NCBI RefSeq assembly: GCF_904846225.1
Contig: NZ_CAJGZJ010000001.1
Coordinates: 310,001-374,000 of the forward strand
From: Psychrobacter immobilis
GTDB lineage: Bacteria; Pseudomonadota; Gammaproteobacteria; Pseudomonadales; Moraxellaceae
Length of the DNA: 64,000 nt
Direction: 5' to 3'
Shown here: positions 44,806 to 54,019 of the stretch, piece by piece
Position numbering within the stretch: the first letter of the stretch is position 1
How the letters are laid out: each line of letters begins with the position of its first letter
Translations under genes and position numbers: made by a program
Notes under the pieces: model-generated
Seen by the model: the letters and a program-made list of their open reading frames with translations, nothing else
Told to the model about the DNA's origin: nothing
Database searches by the model: none

Positions 44806-47118
44806 ATGTCCGATGTTATTGATCATACGATTGCCCCTATTATTCCCAATGAACCAATGGATACGCGCTCAGTCGCGGAGTTCACTGAGCAAGCCTATCT
44901 CAACTATGCCATGTACGTCATCATGGATCGAGCACTGCCCAATATCGCCGACGGTCTAAAACCTGTCCAGCGCCGCATCGTCTATGCCATGAGCGAGTTG
45001 GGGTTAAAATCCACAGCCAAAGCAAAAAAATCAGCACGTACGGTCGGTGACGTTTTGGGTAAATACCATCCGCATGGCGACAGTGCTTGTTATGAGGCGA
45101 TGGTGCTAATGGCGCAGCCGTTTAGCTATCGCTATCCGCTCATTACAGGTCAAGGCAACTGGGGCAGCCCCGATGATCCAAAATCGTTTGCGGCGATGCG
45201 TTATACCGAAGCCAAAATGTCTGCTTATGCCAATACGCTGCTGGCTGAGCTCGGACAAGGCACCGTCGATTGGCAAGACAATTTCGATGGTACGATGCAG
45301 GAACCAACCACCCTACCTGCCCGCCTGCCCAATATCTTGTTAAATGGTACGACAGGTATCGCTGTCGGCATGGCAACTGATATACCGCCGCACAATCTGA
45401 ATGAAGTGGTACGCGCGGCCATTCGCTTGCTCAAAAACCCTGAGCTTTCTGTTAAGCAATTAACCCAATCGATCCCAGCGCCTGACTTGCCAACGCCAGC
45501 TGAAATCATCACCAGTAAAAAAGACTTGCAAGCGATGTACGAGACTGGACGCGGCAGCTATAAGATGCGCGCGACATTCCATATCGATGCCAAAGAAAAG
45601 AACCTCGTCATCATTGACGCGCTCCCTTATCAAGTATCTGGAAACAAAATCCAAGAGCAAATCGCTCGCCTCATGACCGATAAAAAACTGCCTTGGATTA
45701 CCGATATCCATGATGAATCAGACCACGAAAACGCCTGCCGTATCGTGCTTGAACTGCGCTCAACGCGGGTCGATGTCGATCGTGTCATGAGTCATCTGTT
45801 TGCCACTACTGACCTTGAGAGTAATTACCGCGTTAATATGAATATGATTGGGCTGAACGGTAAGCCGCAAGTCAAAAACCTCAAAGAAATCTTAGAGGAA
45901 TGGCTAGTGTGTCGTCGCTCAGTGGTCACCCGCCGCTTGCAATATCGCCTTGATAAAATCGATAAACGCTTGCACATCCTCGCAGGTTTGTTGATTGCTT
46001 ATCTTAATATTGATGAAGTCATTCGTATCATTCGTGAAGAAGACGATCCAAAATTAGCGCTAATGCAAGGTTATGATCTGACTGACATTCAAGCCAATGC
46101 CATCTTGGATATTCGTCTGCGTCAGCTAGCAAAACTAGAAGAGATTGAACTAAGACGTGAGCAAGATGAGTTGGCAGCTGAACGCGCCATCATTCAGGAA
46201 TACCTGGATAATCCAGAGAGCTTAACCAATCTGATGATTGATGAGCTAACTGCCGATATGAAAGAACACGGCAACGAGCGCGTATCACTACTAGCAGAGC
46301 GTCAAGAAGCGCAAGCGTTAAAAGAGTCTGACCTTGTCCCGAGTGAGCCTGTCACTGCCATCCTATCAAAAGCTGGCTGGATTCGCGCCGCCAAAGGCCA
46401 TGACGTCGATGCGGCTGGTATGAGTTATCGCTCAGGTGACAGCTATCAAGCGCACGTGCGCGGTAAGTCCAATGAAAAAATCTACGTGCTCGACAGTACC
46501 GGACGCAGCTATAGTATCGATGCGCACAACCTTGCCTCGGCACGTGGTCAAGGTGATCCGCTGACCAGTGTAATAAAACCACCAGCAGGTGCCAGCTTCG
46601 AGCAATTATTAACCGGTGACGATGATCAACGCATCATCCTTGCCAGTTCAGCAGGCTATGGTTTTATCAATACGATTGGCAATCTAGACAGCAATCAAAA
46701 AGCGGGAAAAAACATCATTACTCTAACCCCTAATAGTCGTCTGCTCCCCGTTGCACGTATCGATGCACCAGTAGATATGACCACTAATAACAATACGGAA
46801 GGCGAAAACAGCAACGCAAGTATGGCGCCTGACCATATCGCTGTCGTCACCAATGCGGGATACTTATTGATGTTTGCTCTTGATGATTTGCCTGAGCAGG
46901 CTCGCGGTAAAGGCAACAAATTGATTAAACTAAAAGAGAATGAAGAGGTAGTAGTGATCACGCCACTCAATCAAAAAGACAGCCTCGTCATTACGGCTGG
47001 CAAACGTCATGTAACGCTAAAGCCCAATGATTTAGCCAACTACACGGGCACGCGTGGTAATCGCGGCGGACAATTGCCAAGAGGCTTTCAGAATGTGACG
47101 AGTGTTGAGGTTGGGTGA
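44806..47118 (+). CDS. parC: DNA topoisomerase IV subunit A
   Basis: The 770-residue protein has the breakage-reunion domain with [34 protein letters not shown] (the quinolone-resistance region, with the susceptible-type Ser and Glu) and the active-site Tyr in [10 protein letters not shown]. The GyrA-type C-terminal blades follow. It decatenates chromosomes with ParE. A glycine-rich end ([14 protein letters not shown]) closes the protein. The next gene overlaps its stop. Confidence 0.96.
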   Translation: MSDVIDHTIAPIIPNEPMDTRSVAEFTEQAYLNYAMYVIMDRALPNIADGLKPVQRRIVYAMSELGLKSTAKAKKSARTVGDVLGKYHPHGDSACYEAMVLMAQPFSYRYPLITGQGNWGSPDDPKSFAAMRYTEAKMSAYANTLLAELGQGTVDWQDNFDGTMQEPTTLPARLPNILLNGTTGIAVGMATDIPPHNLNEVVRAAIRLLKNPELSVKQLTQSIPAPDLPTPAEIITSKKDLQAMYETGRGSYKMRATFHIDAKEKNLVIIDALPYQVSGNKIQEQIARLMTDKKLPWITDIHDESDHENACRIVLELRSTRVDVDRVMSHLFATTDLESNYRVNMNMIGLNGKPQVKNLKEILEEWLVCRRSVVTRRLQYRLDKIDKRLHILAGLLIAYLNIDEVIRIIREEDDPKLALMQGYDLTDIQANAILDIRLRQLAKLEEIELRREQDELAAERAIIQEYLDNPESLTNLMIDELTADMKEHGNERVSLLAERQEAQALKESDLVPSEPVTAILSKAGWIRAAKGHDVDAAGMSYRSGDSYQAHVRGKSNEKIYVLDSTGRSYSIDAHNLASARGQGDPLTSVIKPPAGASFEQLLTGDDDQRIILASSAGYGFINTIGNLDSNQKAGKNIITLTPNSRLLPVARIDAPVDMTTNNNTEGENSNASMAPDHIAVVTNAGYLLMFALDDLPEQARGKGNKLIKLKENEEVVVITPLNQKDSLVITAGKRHVTLKPNDLANYTGTRGNRGGQLPRGFQNVTSVEVG

Positions 47119-47555
47119 TGATGAAAAAATCAGCTTTATTATTGGTTATGTTAGTGCTATCACAAGAAAGTTTTGCAGAGTGGCAACTGGTAAATGAAAA
47201 TGATCCGACTGACCCTGCTGAAATCTATGTTGATTTTCATCAAGTTGAGCATTTAAGTGATTCGAAGTACCAAGTACCCATGAAGACAAGTACTTGGCCT
47301 CAGAGTCATTTCTCTAATTACCCAATTACACTTTATGAGCCTTACGTAACTGCTTCATATATTATCGATTGTAAAGCGCAAACCATTACTACTCATTCTC
47401 AGAGAATTTTTGCAAAGACCGAACCTTCAGGGTCTTTCGCTGACATATTCGATATGTTTAAGTTGGGAGCAAATGATCGCTCTACTCGCCCTCTTGAATT
47501 TACGGATGCAGTAGATAAACGATTATATGAGCGACTTTGTCAAAAAAATATTTAA
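47118..47555 (+). CDS. Secreted small protein, surface-adhesin E-like
   Basis: This protein of about 145 residues has a signal peptide (KKSALLLVMLVLSQESFA) followed by EWQLVNENDP and VDFHQVEHL. A YIIDCKAQTI and a late LCQKN hold two Cys residues that could pair. The pattern recalls the short adhesin-E/CNP1-like envelope proteins. Its ATG at 47118 overlaps the parC stop by one base (TGATG), so translation is probably coupled. A GTG at 47115 and an ATG at 47121 are alternatives. Confidence 0.65.
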   Translation: MMKKSALLLVMLVLSQESFAEWQLVNENDPTDPAEIYVDFHQVEHLSDSKYQVPMKTSTWPQSHFSNYPITLYEPYVTASYIIDCKAQTITTHSQRIFAKTEPSGSFADIFDMFKLGANDRSTRPLEFTDAVDKRLYERLCQKNI

Positions 47556-47596
47556 GAAACTTGATTAAGTCAATTATAAATTAATAGGGGCATTAC

Positions 47597-47836
47597 ATGA
47601 TTGAAGAGGCCATAAATGAACCTTATGATGAAGAATTAGATCAATGTCTAAATCTTGTCTCTTTCAAAGAGCTTGAAACAAATTTGCATCAGTTTTTGAC
47701 TATGAATCCCAACGAATGGGTCAATGTTCGTAAATATATTTTACCTGATGAAGATGCGATTTCTGAAAAAGTAGAGGCGATGTGGTGTTCTATTCCTGAC
47801 ATCGACGACCATTCAGCGATACTTATTTTTCCTTAA
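47597..47836 (+). CDS. Hypothetical acidic protein (79 aa)
   Basis: I do not recognise the family. It is a small soluble acidic protein (MIEEAINEPYDEELDQC, VRKYILPDEDAISEKVEAMW) with TAGGGGCATTAC before its ATG. It lies 41 bp downstream of the adhesin-E-like gene and is probably in the same transcript. Confidence 0.6.
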   Translation: MIEEAINEPYDEELDQCLNLVSFKELETNLHQFLTMNPNEWVNVRKYILPDEDAISEKVEAMWCSIPDIDDHSAILIFP

Positions 47837-47917
47837 TAAAGATAGTCTAGAAGTAGTAAATGTAATCTATTATCAGTATAAACGTCTCATGAATGACTTC
47901 TAAAGCTTGATAAGCAG

Positions 47918-47950
47918 CCGTAAGCTGGGTTTTTTAATCCAACTTACGCT
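47918..47950 (-). terminator. Terminator-like hairpin
   Basis: On the minus strand GTAAGTTGG and CCAGCTTAC form an imperfect stem around ATTAAAAAAC. It lies between convergent genes. Confidence 0.45.
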
Positions 47951-48321
47951 TATTGAAAACGATTGACCCAGTATGGCAAAGTAGCAACGTATATCAAAAA
48001 TCCGTAAATCAAAAATACTGTCAAAAACCCCTCAAAGTAATAGCAGTTTACAAAGTATTTCAAACATACGAAATCATAACTAAAAGGCATTATAAAAAAG
48101 CCGATTACAGGGAATATAATTGCAAATTTGGTATGTCTGATAGCAAATTTTTTAGAATGATACTTGCCTTTTTTGTGAAAATGCACAATTAGAATAAGAT
48201 GTATAATTAATAATAAAACGAGTAACCTGTTATACATCATATTGTAATAACCAGGTCTGAAAACATCGTATTGAGAGATATTAATAACCGCATGTGTATA
48301 AGATAAAGAAATTAGTATCAT
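47950..48321 (-). CDS. Hypothetical membrane protein (123 aa)
   Basis: I do not recognise the family. It has about four hydrophobic segments (RLLVLLLIIHLILIVHF; FAIIFPVIGFFIMPFSY; FLTVFLIYGFLIYVATL) and aromatic-rich loops. The sequence is strongly AT-rich compared with nearby genes. No ribosome site stands out at the ATG. Confidence 0.5.
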   Translation of the reverse strand: MILISLSYTHAVINISQYDVFRPGYYNMMYNRLLVLLLIIHLILIVHFHKKGKYHSKKFAIRHTKFAIIFPVIGFFIMPFSYDFVCLKYFVNCYYFEGFLTVFLIYGFLIYVATLPYWVNRFQ

Positions 48322-48482
48322 TAACTATTCCCAACATTAGCAGATATAGTTCGTATTTCACGTATCAAAACAATCTTACTCCGTTGAGTTGGTGCATAAT
48401 TTTCAGCTTACTGAACCATTATAAAGCCGCCTATACACACTGTATAGACGACTTTTTTACGCTAATTAAAACGACCAAAGCA

Positions 48483-48998
48483 TCAATATCGACCCATTTC
48501 AACCGTTGTCTCAGCAAGTACACTATCGCCTTGCCATGCCTGCACGTCTACCGTATACAGATGGTTTTTGCCACCGGAGCAAGGCGGCTTATACGCTCCT
48601 CCCACCTCGCCTGCACGGCTACGGTATTCGGCGACCATTTCAATACCGACTGGCACTTCATAAGTATGACCAAATACTCGTGGCACCTCAGTGCTCGTAG
48701 CACCTTTTGGTAATGCAAACTCCACGATGCCATGTCCACCATCTTGCATACGTTTATTGCTCACATCGTTATAAACGAAAACCAAGCTCTCCGCATCTGC
48801 CGGAATGTTTGAAACGGTCATACTTGGCGTCGCAGGATTTTTGCCCTCATAGTTTATACACTGCTGCCCTTCTGGTATTTTTTTACCATTCCAAGCGGCA
48901 TCATTAAACTTAACATCCATCGCAAAAGCATTGGCAGAGAGTGTCAATGTTGCCAATGCCGTCAAAGCAATGACTGAGTTTAAGGTAAAGATTTTCAT
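48483..48998 (-). CDS. Secreted PEBP-like (YbhB/YbcL family) protein
   Basis: The 171-residue protein has a signal peptide (ALTALATLTLSANAFA). A phosphatidylethanolamine-binding-like fold follows, with NPATPSMTVSNIPADAESLVF near residues 54-74, GGHGIVEFALPKG and PPCSGGKNHLYTVDVQAW near 137-154, where the family has its anion-binding site. GGAAGAAGT precedes the ATG. The ligand is unknown. Confidence 0.82.
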   Translation of the reverse strand: MKIFTLNSVIALTALATLTLSANAFAMDVKFNDAAWNGKKIPEGQQCINYEGKNPATPSMTVSNIPADAESLVFVYNDVSNKRMQDGGHGIVEFALPKGATSTEVPRVFGHTYEVPVGIEMVAEYRSRAGEVGGAYKPPCSGGKNHLYTVDVQAWQGDSVLAETTVEMGRY

Positions 48999-49326
48999 AC
49001 TTCTTCCTTTGGGTGGTTGATGCCTTGATGAAGACAGATGCTATTATCTCGTTAACCGATATCGAGAGTTAATCCTAACCTTATAATAAATAAACACTGT
49101 TATGTGAATCATATTCTTAAAGATTTTTGTTGACTCTTCGAATAAGCACTAATCAATCGCACAGTCAGCAGACCTAATCATTAGCTAAATGCCCCACTCT
49201 CTTTTTTCGCCCTAAATTAATTCATAACGTTACTATTAGACTGTTTGATTTGACGGGAGAAATGCGTTTTCATACCAGCCTGTGCATACTTCTCTCTCAT
49301 ATAATTTTTATTGACTTCCATAACGA
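48999..49326. other. Spacer between PEBP-like and BLUF-like genes
   Basis: This 328-bp AT-rich stretch holds the PEBP-like promoter. I see no repeat, hairpin or ORF. Confidence 0.4.
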
Positions 49327-49830
49327 TCAACGTTCATTGTTATCATCGTTTTGGGACGCATTACTTTCTTTTTCCTCAAAGATCGATTGCATAAAGTCTG
49401 TAATTTGAGCTTGTTTCATTAGATAGGGATTAAAGTCAGCACCTGCTGAGAAGCTTTTTAATGAATGATCTTCATCTTCGGCGCTTAACGTTAAATATTT
49501 GATTAAATAGCCACTCCATTTACGTACTTCTATCTCTTCAACCTCAACGATGTTAGGTAATACAGACGAATACTCGTTAATCAACTTTACTAAAACTTCA
49601 TTGATAGCAGGTCTTGACCCCTCAATACTTTGGATGAAATAATCCTCATTAATGACAACCGCTGAGCTTATATCCATTTTCGAAAGATATCGTCGCCAGT
49701 GCTCAAGAGTACGAGCCAGTTCTATTCCTGAATTTTCTTCGTTGTTTTTGGCAATATAGGTCAGGCGCATAAGAATATGCTCGCCATCCTTATTATTGTT
49801 TTCTGAAGTACTTTCTGTGATTGTTTGCAT
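49327..49830 (-). CDS. BLUF-like protein 1 (Gln kept, Asn lost)
   Basis: The 167-residue protein has a BLUF fold: RLTYIAKN with the flavin-site Tyr25, helix and strand WRRYLSKMDISSAVVIN, YFIQSIEGSRPAINEVL, and VRKWSGYLIKYLTLS. In PixD/AppA the flavin site uses Tyr, Asn and Gln. Here Gln67 is present, but the Asn pair of the SRRNN motif is Tyr48-Leu49. A 40-residue helical C-terminus (KSFSAGADFNPYLMKQAQIT) resembles the PixD cap. It is a tandem paralogue of the gene at 50019. Light sensing is therefore uncertain. Confidence 0.8.
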   Translation of the reverse strand: MQTITESTSENNNKDGEHILMRLTYIAKNNEENSGIELARTLEHWRRYLSKMDISSAVVINEDYFIQSIEGSRPAINEVLVKLINEYSSVLPNIVEVEEIEVRKWSGYLIKYLTLSAEDEDHSLKSFSAGADFNPYLMKQAQITDFMQSIFEEKESNASQNDDNNER

Positions 49831-50018
49831 AAAAAATCCAATTATTAGAAAGTTAATTTAAAATATTTTTTACAGCAGCATTACCTCAAAAGTAGTTCAA
49901 ATTGAAATATAATACTCAAACCTTCTTTATCAAATATATGTTGCGAGATTAACTCACTTCAAGAAAGCGCTTATACCATAGCTAGACCAGCGCTTCGTGA
50001 CGAAAATAGCTATCAAAA

Positions 50019-50507
50019 TTAAACATCACTATCAACTTGCGATTCTTTTTCCTCAAATATTGCCTCTAAAAAACTTGTGATTTGAGCTTTTTTCATGAGA
50101 TAGGGATTAAAGTCAGAACCTGCGGAAAAGCTTTTGAGGGCATAGTCTTCATCTTGAGCGCTTATGGTCAAATATTTGATTAAAAAACTATCCCAGCTAC
50201 GCACCTCTATTTCATCAAAATCGATAACTTGAAGTAATAGGTGTGGACGTTCATTAATCACCCTTGATAAAAGCTCATTAATAGCAGGTCTTGAGCCTTC
50301 AACACTTTTGATGAAATAATTATCATTAATTACAAGCGCCGAAGTTATATCATTTTTTTCATTATTTCTTCGTGATGTTTCAAAAGTACGAGCCAAGTAC
50401 ATTCCTGTATTTTTTTCGCTATTTTTGCCAATATATGTGAGTCTTGTGAGAAGATGTTCACCATCTCTATTGTTATTTTCTGGAATAATATCTGTGACTG
50501 TTTGCAT
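50019..50507 (-). CDS. BLUF-like protein 2 (Asn kept, Gln replaced by Lys)
   Basis: The 162-residue protein is colinear with the gene at 49327. It has RLTYIGKN (Tyr25), TSRRNNEKNDITSALVIN with Asn48-Asn49 as in canonical BLUF proteins, and then YFIKSVEG, where Lys67 replaces the flavin-site Gln. VRSWDSFLIKYLTIS and the helical cap follow. Q-less BLUF domains do not show the normal photocycle, so it may bind flavin without signalling in the usual way. Confidence 0.8.
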   Translation of the reverse strand: MQTVTDIIPENNNRDGEHLLTRLTYIGKNSEKNTGMYLARTFETSRRNNEKNDITSALVINDNYFIKSVEGSRPAINELLSRVINERPHLLLQVIDFDEIEVRSWDSFLIKYLTISAQDEDYALKSFSAGSDFNPYLMKKAQITSFLEAIFEEKESQVDSDV

Positions 50508-50689
50508 AGAAAACCCTATTCATAAAAGAATTGATTTCATTATAAGATACTCTCTAATGCAAAATATAATCAATGACATTTTTTTGTATTTTACGACTTT
50601 CTTGTATTTTGATGACCGTAAAATAACATCATGAAATTTTGCTCCATCTAAGATATATCCTCAATCTAAGCGATTATATTTTTACAAAC

Positions 50690-51328
50690 CTAGTTCAAAC
50701 CCAAAATAGGAATCACCAAATCCTCTTCATCAGTCAAATGTTGTGAGAGTAGCTCACTGACATTGATTAATATCTTATGTAATTGCTCGCCCAGCGCGTT
50801 ATCTTCAACCTCACTTATCGCAAGCCTATCGTTTAGTGCTTGCAATTCATTTAGTAGACCGTCCAAACGTGCATGATCTCGGTCTAATATCTCAAAACCT
50901 AATTTGAGCTGCGGATACATACGGATGAAGGTTGGAAAGTAGGCTTGATCTTCAATATTATGGTGCTGATGCAATTTGAAAATATATTGATTAATCCGTG
51001 GTAGTATTTGTGAGCGATACTCCACCCATTCAATACTGTCAGAATGATAAGACTCACTTATTTGCATAATAATATGCTGACGTTTACGTATATCGGCGTG
51101 GATATTTAGCCAACCCGACGTTTTATAAACATACTCTGCAACGAGCCATTTATCAGGCGGCAGCTTGTCATATAAAAACAGCCAGTCTGCCTCAAGCCTG
51201 CTATCAGGGTGACGTGGGGATAAGGCATTTTGATGGTTCATATTTTGAGTAGAGGCGGTCATGGTATCATCCTTATAAATTAGCATTGCTTCTTCACTAT
51301 CATTCATTAGCGTTTGTGCCATTTTCAT
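50690..51328 (-). CDS. Hemerythrin-domain protein
   Basis: The 212-residue protein has the HHE cation-binding pattern: IHADIRKRQHIIMQISE near residue 75, KLHQHHNIEDQAYFPTFI near 118, LDRDHARLDGLLNEL near 148, and LSQHLTDEEDLVIPIL near the end. These residues can hold a di-iron site that binds oxygen or senses NO. About 40 disordered residues precede the domain. It lies next to the BLUF-like pair and transcribes the same way, but the spacer is 182 bp. Confidence 0.85.
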   Translation of the reverse strand: MKMAQTLMNDSEEAMLIYKDDTMTASTQNMNHQNALSPRHPDSRLEADWLFLYDKLPPDKWLVAEYVYKTSGWLNIHADIRKRQHIIMQISESYHSDSIEWVEYRSQILPRINQYIFKLHQHHNIEDQAYFPTFIRMYPQLKLGFEILDRDHARLDGLLNELQALNDRLAISEVEDNALGEQLHKILINVSELLSQHLTDEEDLVIPILGLN

Positions 51329-51658
51329 AAATATTTTTTATCAAGCATATAAAAATTGACAATGATAGAAAAAATTAATTAGCTGCACTAAAAAATATCG
51401 ATAGAATATGTAGGCTATATATAGAGTTAGAAAACAAAAAATCAACGGCGTATTTAACAATGCTTTAGATAGGACAAAAAATACAAAGCAACCGACTTGT
51501 TACAAAACTTAGTCAAAAACTCCGTCATTTTTGGCTGATTAGACGGTAGGATAAAACGAATAATAACAAGCCATTGAGCCTATAACTATCAAGGTAATAA
51601 TTTTATTTAGAACTGCCTATAACCCTCTTTAGCAGGGTGTAAATCATAAAGGACAATC
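51329..51658. other. Divergent spacer, hemerythrin and HAD genes
   Basis: This 330-bp AT-rich region has the promoters of both genes. No repeat-family end is seen. Confidence 0.4.
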
Positions 51659-52531
51659 ATGTTTATTACAGATAAAGCGACTAAAGAGACTATTAATAAA
51701 GACGCCCTTCGTGAAGAAAATATAAATAAAGAAAACGTGACTAATAAAATAGCCATGCCTAAAATTATATTCTTTGATATCGATGATACTTTAAGCCGTA
51801 ACGGTATTATCGCCGAGCACAACAAAGCGACCCTTGAACGCCTGGCAGAAACGAATATCAAGCTGGTGATTTCAACTGGGCGATCCAAAGCCATATTACC
51901 CGATGATATTTTAGCGCTACTTGATGCAGATATCTTGGATGCTATTATTTGTATGAATGGACAATATAGTTTTAATCACAGTGGTGTTATCAGTCATTAT
52001 CCATTGTCCGCTGAGCAGACGGATAAAATTGTACATCTTTGTCAACAGAGTGAGCTTATACATAAGTTTGACTCCGCCACCCATATCGCATGGTCGAGCG
52101 AAAACGAGCGATTGCGTGAATACAATGCGAGGACGCCAAATTCTATCGTTGACCCAGTCTATTATCAATCAACCCCTGTCTATCAGTGCTCTGTATTCTT
52201 TGACAATCAACAAGATAAAATGCAGGACGTTGATTTTGCGAAATATGATTTAAAGTTGGTACATTGGCATCATATTGGCGCAGATATATTGCCAGTAGAT
52301 GCATCCAAAGCACGAGGCATCAAAGATGTGTGCGAGTATTACGCGGTAGATGTCAGCGAATGTATGGCATTTGGTGATGGCTTGAATGATCTTGAAATGT
52401 TTGATTTGGTTGGGTTTGCTGTAGCGATGGGCGATGCGCAACCAGCGCTAATAGCACGGGCAGACTTTGTCACTGGAACGATTGAAGAGTTTGGGATACA
52501 GGCAGTGCTTGATCAATTTCATGTAGTCTAA
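51659..52531 (+). CDS. Cof-type HAD phosphatase
   Basis: The 290-residue protein has a 33-residue hydrophilic extension and then the HAD core: KIIFFDIDDTLSRNG near residues 35-49, LVISTGRS near 70, a C2B cap, KARGIKDVCEYY near 221, and MAFGDGLNDLEMFDLVGFAVAMGDA near 240. Cof-type enzymes dephosphorylate sugar phosphates, pyridoxal phosphate or similar. AAAGGACAATC before the ATG at 51659 supports the long start. Confidence 0.88.
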   Translation: MFITDKATKETINKDALREENINKENVTNKIAMPKIIFFDIDDTLSRNGIIAEHNKATLERLAETNIKLVISTGRSKAILPDDILALLDADILDAIICMNGQYSFNHSGVISHYPLSAEQTDKIVHLCQQSELIHKFDSATHIAWSSENERLREYNARTPNSIVDPVYYQSTPVYQCSVFFDNQQDKMQDVDFAKYDLKLVHWHHIGADILPVDASKARGIKDVCEYYAVDVSECMAFGDGLNDLEMFDLVGFAVAMGDAQPALIARADFVTGTIEEFGIQAVLDQFHVV

Positions 52532-52689
52532 GCCTAAGATAGTTAAGTAGGGTATATGTCATGCACTGTTTTTTTAACAGTTGTAGACTGGGTTTTTACC
52601 CAGCCTATAACGTCTTAATCGCAACTATAGATCCAGCCTGCGTCACTCCACAAAATCTGTCCCGATAGGTGTTGTATACCTCTTTAATC

Positions 52690-52863
52690 TAGGGCGTGTC
52701 ATCATTTAGATTGTGAGGCTTAAAATGAGATAAATTGCAGTCAAACAAGGAAAATAACGCAGATAATATCGAGATATTAATCAGTTGTTTGACGATGTTT
52801 GGCAAAATTTAGCCATTTTAAGACCACTAAATGATTAAGTGTGCTAATTAATGACATGCCCTA
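52690..52863. mobile_element. Family B MITE, full-length copy 3 (174 bp)
   Basis: The left end TAGGGCGTGTCATCA and right end TAATGACATGCCCTA have drifted from the consensus. The interior (GCAGTCAAACAAGG, TTTGGCAAAATTTAGCC) matches the copy at 24987 closely. The right end lies five bases from the stop of the next gene. Confidence 0.88.
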
Positions 52864-52867
52864 GTAA

Positions 52868-53131
52868 TCACCCTCGCCCAGTCATTTGATCATAAGCCCA
52901 CATACCAGTTTTATAAAGTCTCATAATAATCAAAACAAACAACCCAACGGTGAGAACATAAACAAATGTTTTCGATACGCTTGTCAGTGTCTCAATACTA
53001 GAGGCCACGCTAAGATAAGCCTCTAACGGCCAACTGTCTGCTGGAGTCCCAGTGCCAACATTAAAATAGGCCATAATACCGAACAGACCTATAAGGATAG
53101 TGATCATGCCAGCAAGTCTACGATTATCCAT
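52868..53131 (-). CDS. Small two-segment membrane protein, paralogue 1
   Basis: The 87-residue protein has an N-terminal segment (LAGMITILIGLFGIMAYF), a short loop with SWPLEAYLSVASS, and a second segment (FVYVLTVGLFVLIIMRLY) followed by KTGMWAYDQM. It matches the next gene in the same order (RxAGxI, WPxExY, LYKxGxW). No function is known. The MITE at 52690 abuts its stop. Confidence 0.7.
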   Translation of the reverse strand: MDNRRLAGMITILIGLFGIMAYFNVGTGTPADSWPLEAYLSVASSIETLTSVSKTFVYVLTVGLFVLIIMRLYKTGMWAYDQMTGRG

Positions 53132-53196
53132 TTCATCTCTCTTTTATCAAATTTTTTGGTGATTTTAGGGCATGTCTTCATAATTAGTTAACGATT

Positions 53197-53460
53197 TTAT
53201 GCTCTTCTCTCAACCAAACTATAAACCCAGCTACCAGCTTTATAAATTCCTACAATGATCAAGATAAGTAATAATGCTGCGAGTATATAAGCCAACCAAA
53301 TTGGTGAATGGCTGAACCAACCAATCGTAAATACCAGAGCCATGTAGGTTTCGACAGGCCAATCAATGACAGAGGCCTGTGAGCTAGAATTGAACAGGAT
53401 TATAAAGGTAATTACGCTGATCACAGTGACAATAAGTCCAGCAATTCTGTGATTGTTCAT
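53197..53460 (-). CDS. Small two-segment membrane protein, paralogue 2
   Basis: This 87-residue protein starts at 53460 (MNNHRIAGLI), and an upstream in-frame ATG adds eleven residues. It is colinear with the gene at 52868: a first segment (VISVITFIILF), DWPVETYMALV, then a second segment (LAYILAALLLILIIVGIY) and KAGSWVYS. The two probably arose by tandem duplication. A degenerate family B end (TTAGGGCATGTCTTCA near 53166) lies between them. Confidence 0.7.
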   Translation of the reverse strand: MNNHRIAGLIVTVISVITFIILFNSSSQASVIDWPVETYMALVFTIGWFSHSPIWLAYILAALLLILIIVGIYKAGSWVYSLVERRA

Positions 53461-53672
53461 TTGCTCTCTCTTATCCAAAATTAACTGTCTCATTTATTAT
53501 AGGACACTTATAGTTGCTTCACTTTATTCATCAAAAATGCTGGTATAGCTGCGTTGACCTGAGTCATGATAGCTCGTCCATTATTATGCTACGGTAAGAG
53601 TACGGCTTAACATAAATCTGCGTTTATCATAGCATAACTGCCCTCTGTCACCGTCGTTACCTAGACTCGCTA

Positions 53673-53817
53673 TATAGTCAGGTCAATATAAAAAAGATAT
53701 AACAGGGCTGGGATGAATTTTTGTCGCCTCTGTCTGCGAAGGCACAGCAAGCAAGAAAAATTTGTCCTAGTCACGCAGTATAGTGTTGTGTATCCATTTT
53801 ATTCAGTATCGATTATA
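53673..53817. mobile_element. Family A palindromic MITE (145 bp), copy G
   Basis: The left end TATAGTCAGGTCAATATAAA equals that of copy F, and the right end is CGATTATA. The hairpin at 53703-53772 is in reverse orientation with the variant stem GGGCTGGGATGAATTTTT / AAAAATTTGTCCTAGTC, and loop CTGTCTGCGAAGGCACAG. Confidence 0.88.
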
Positions 53818-54019
53818 GATCAAGCCAAACATACCCGTTTGAGTGACCATTACACAATTTTTAAGCAATAAATCGAAGCAAATATTACAAACAAACACGA
53901 TCAGGCACGCCCCTTTAAATTCTTAGACACAATGACCATAATAGTATGATCGCCCGTATCAGACATTTATTACCTGCTATTTTTTATTAATTGCATCATT
54001 TTTATCTAGGAGAGATATT

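Noticed and set aside
48294-48713. Plus-strand open frame across the PEBP-like gene
   Set aside because: It overlaps the secreted protein's conserved region on the other strand and is without recognisable features.
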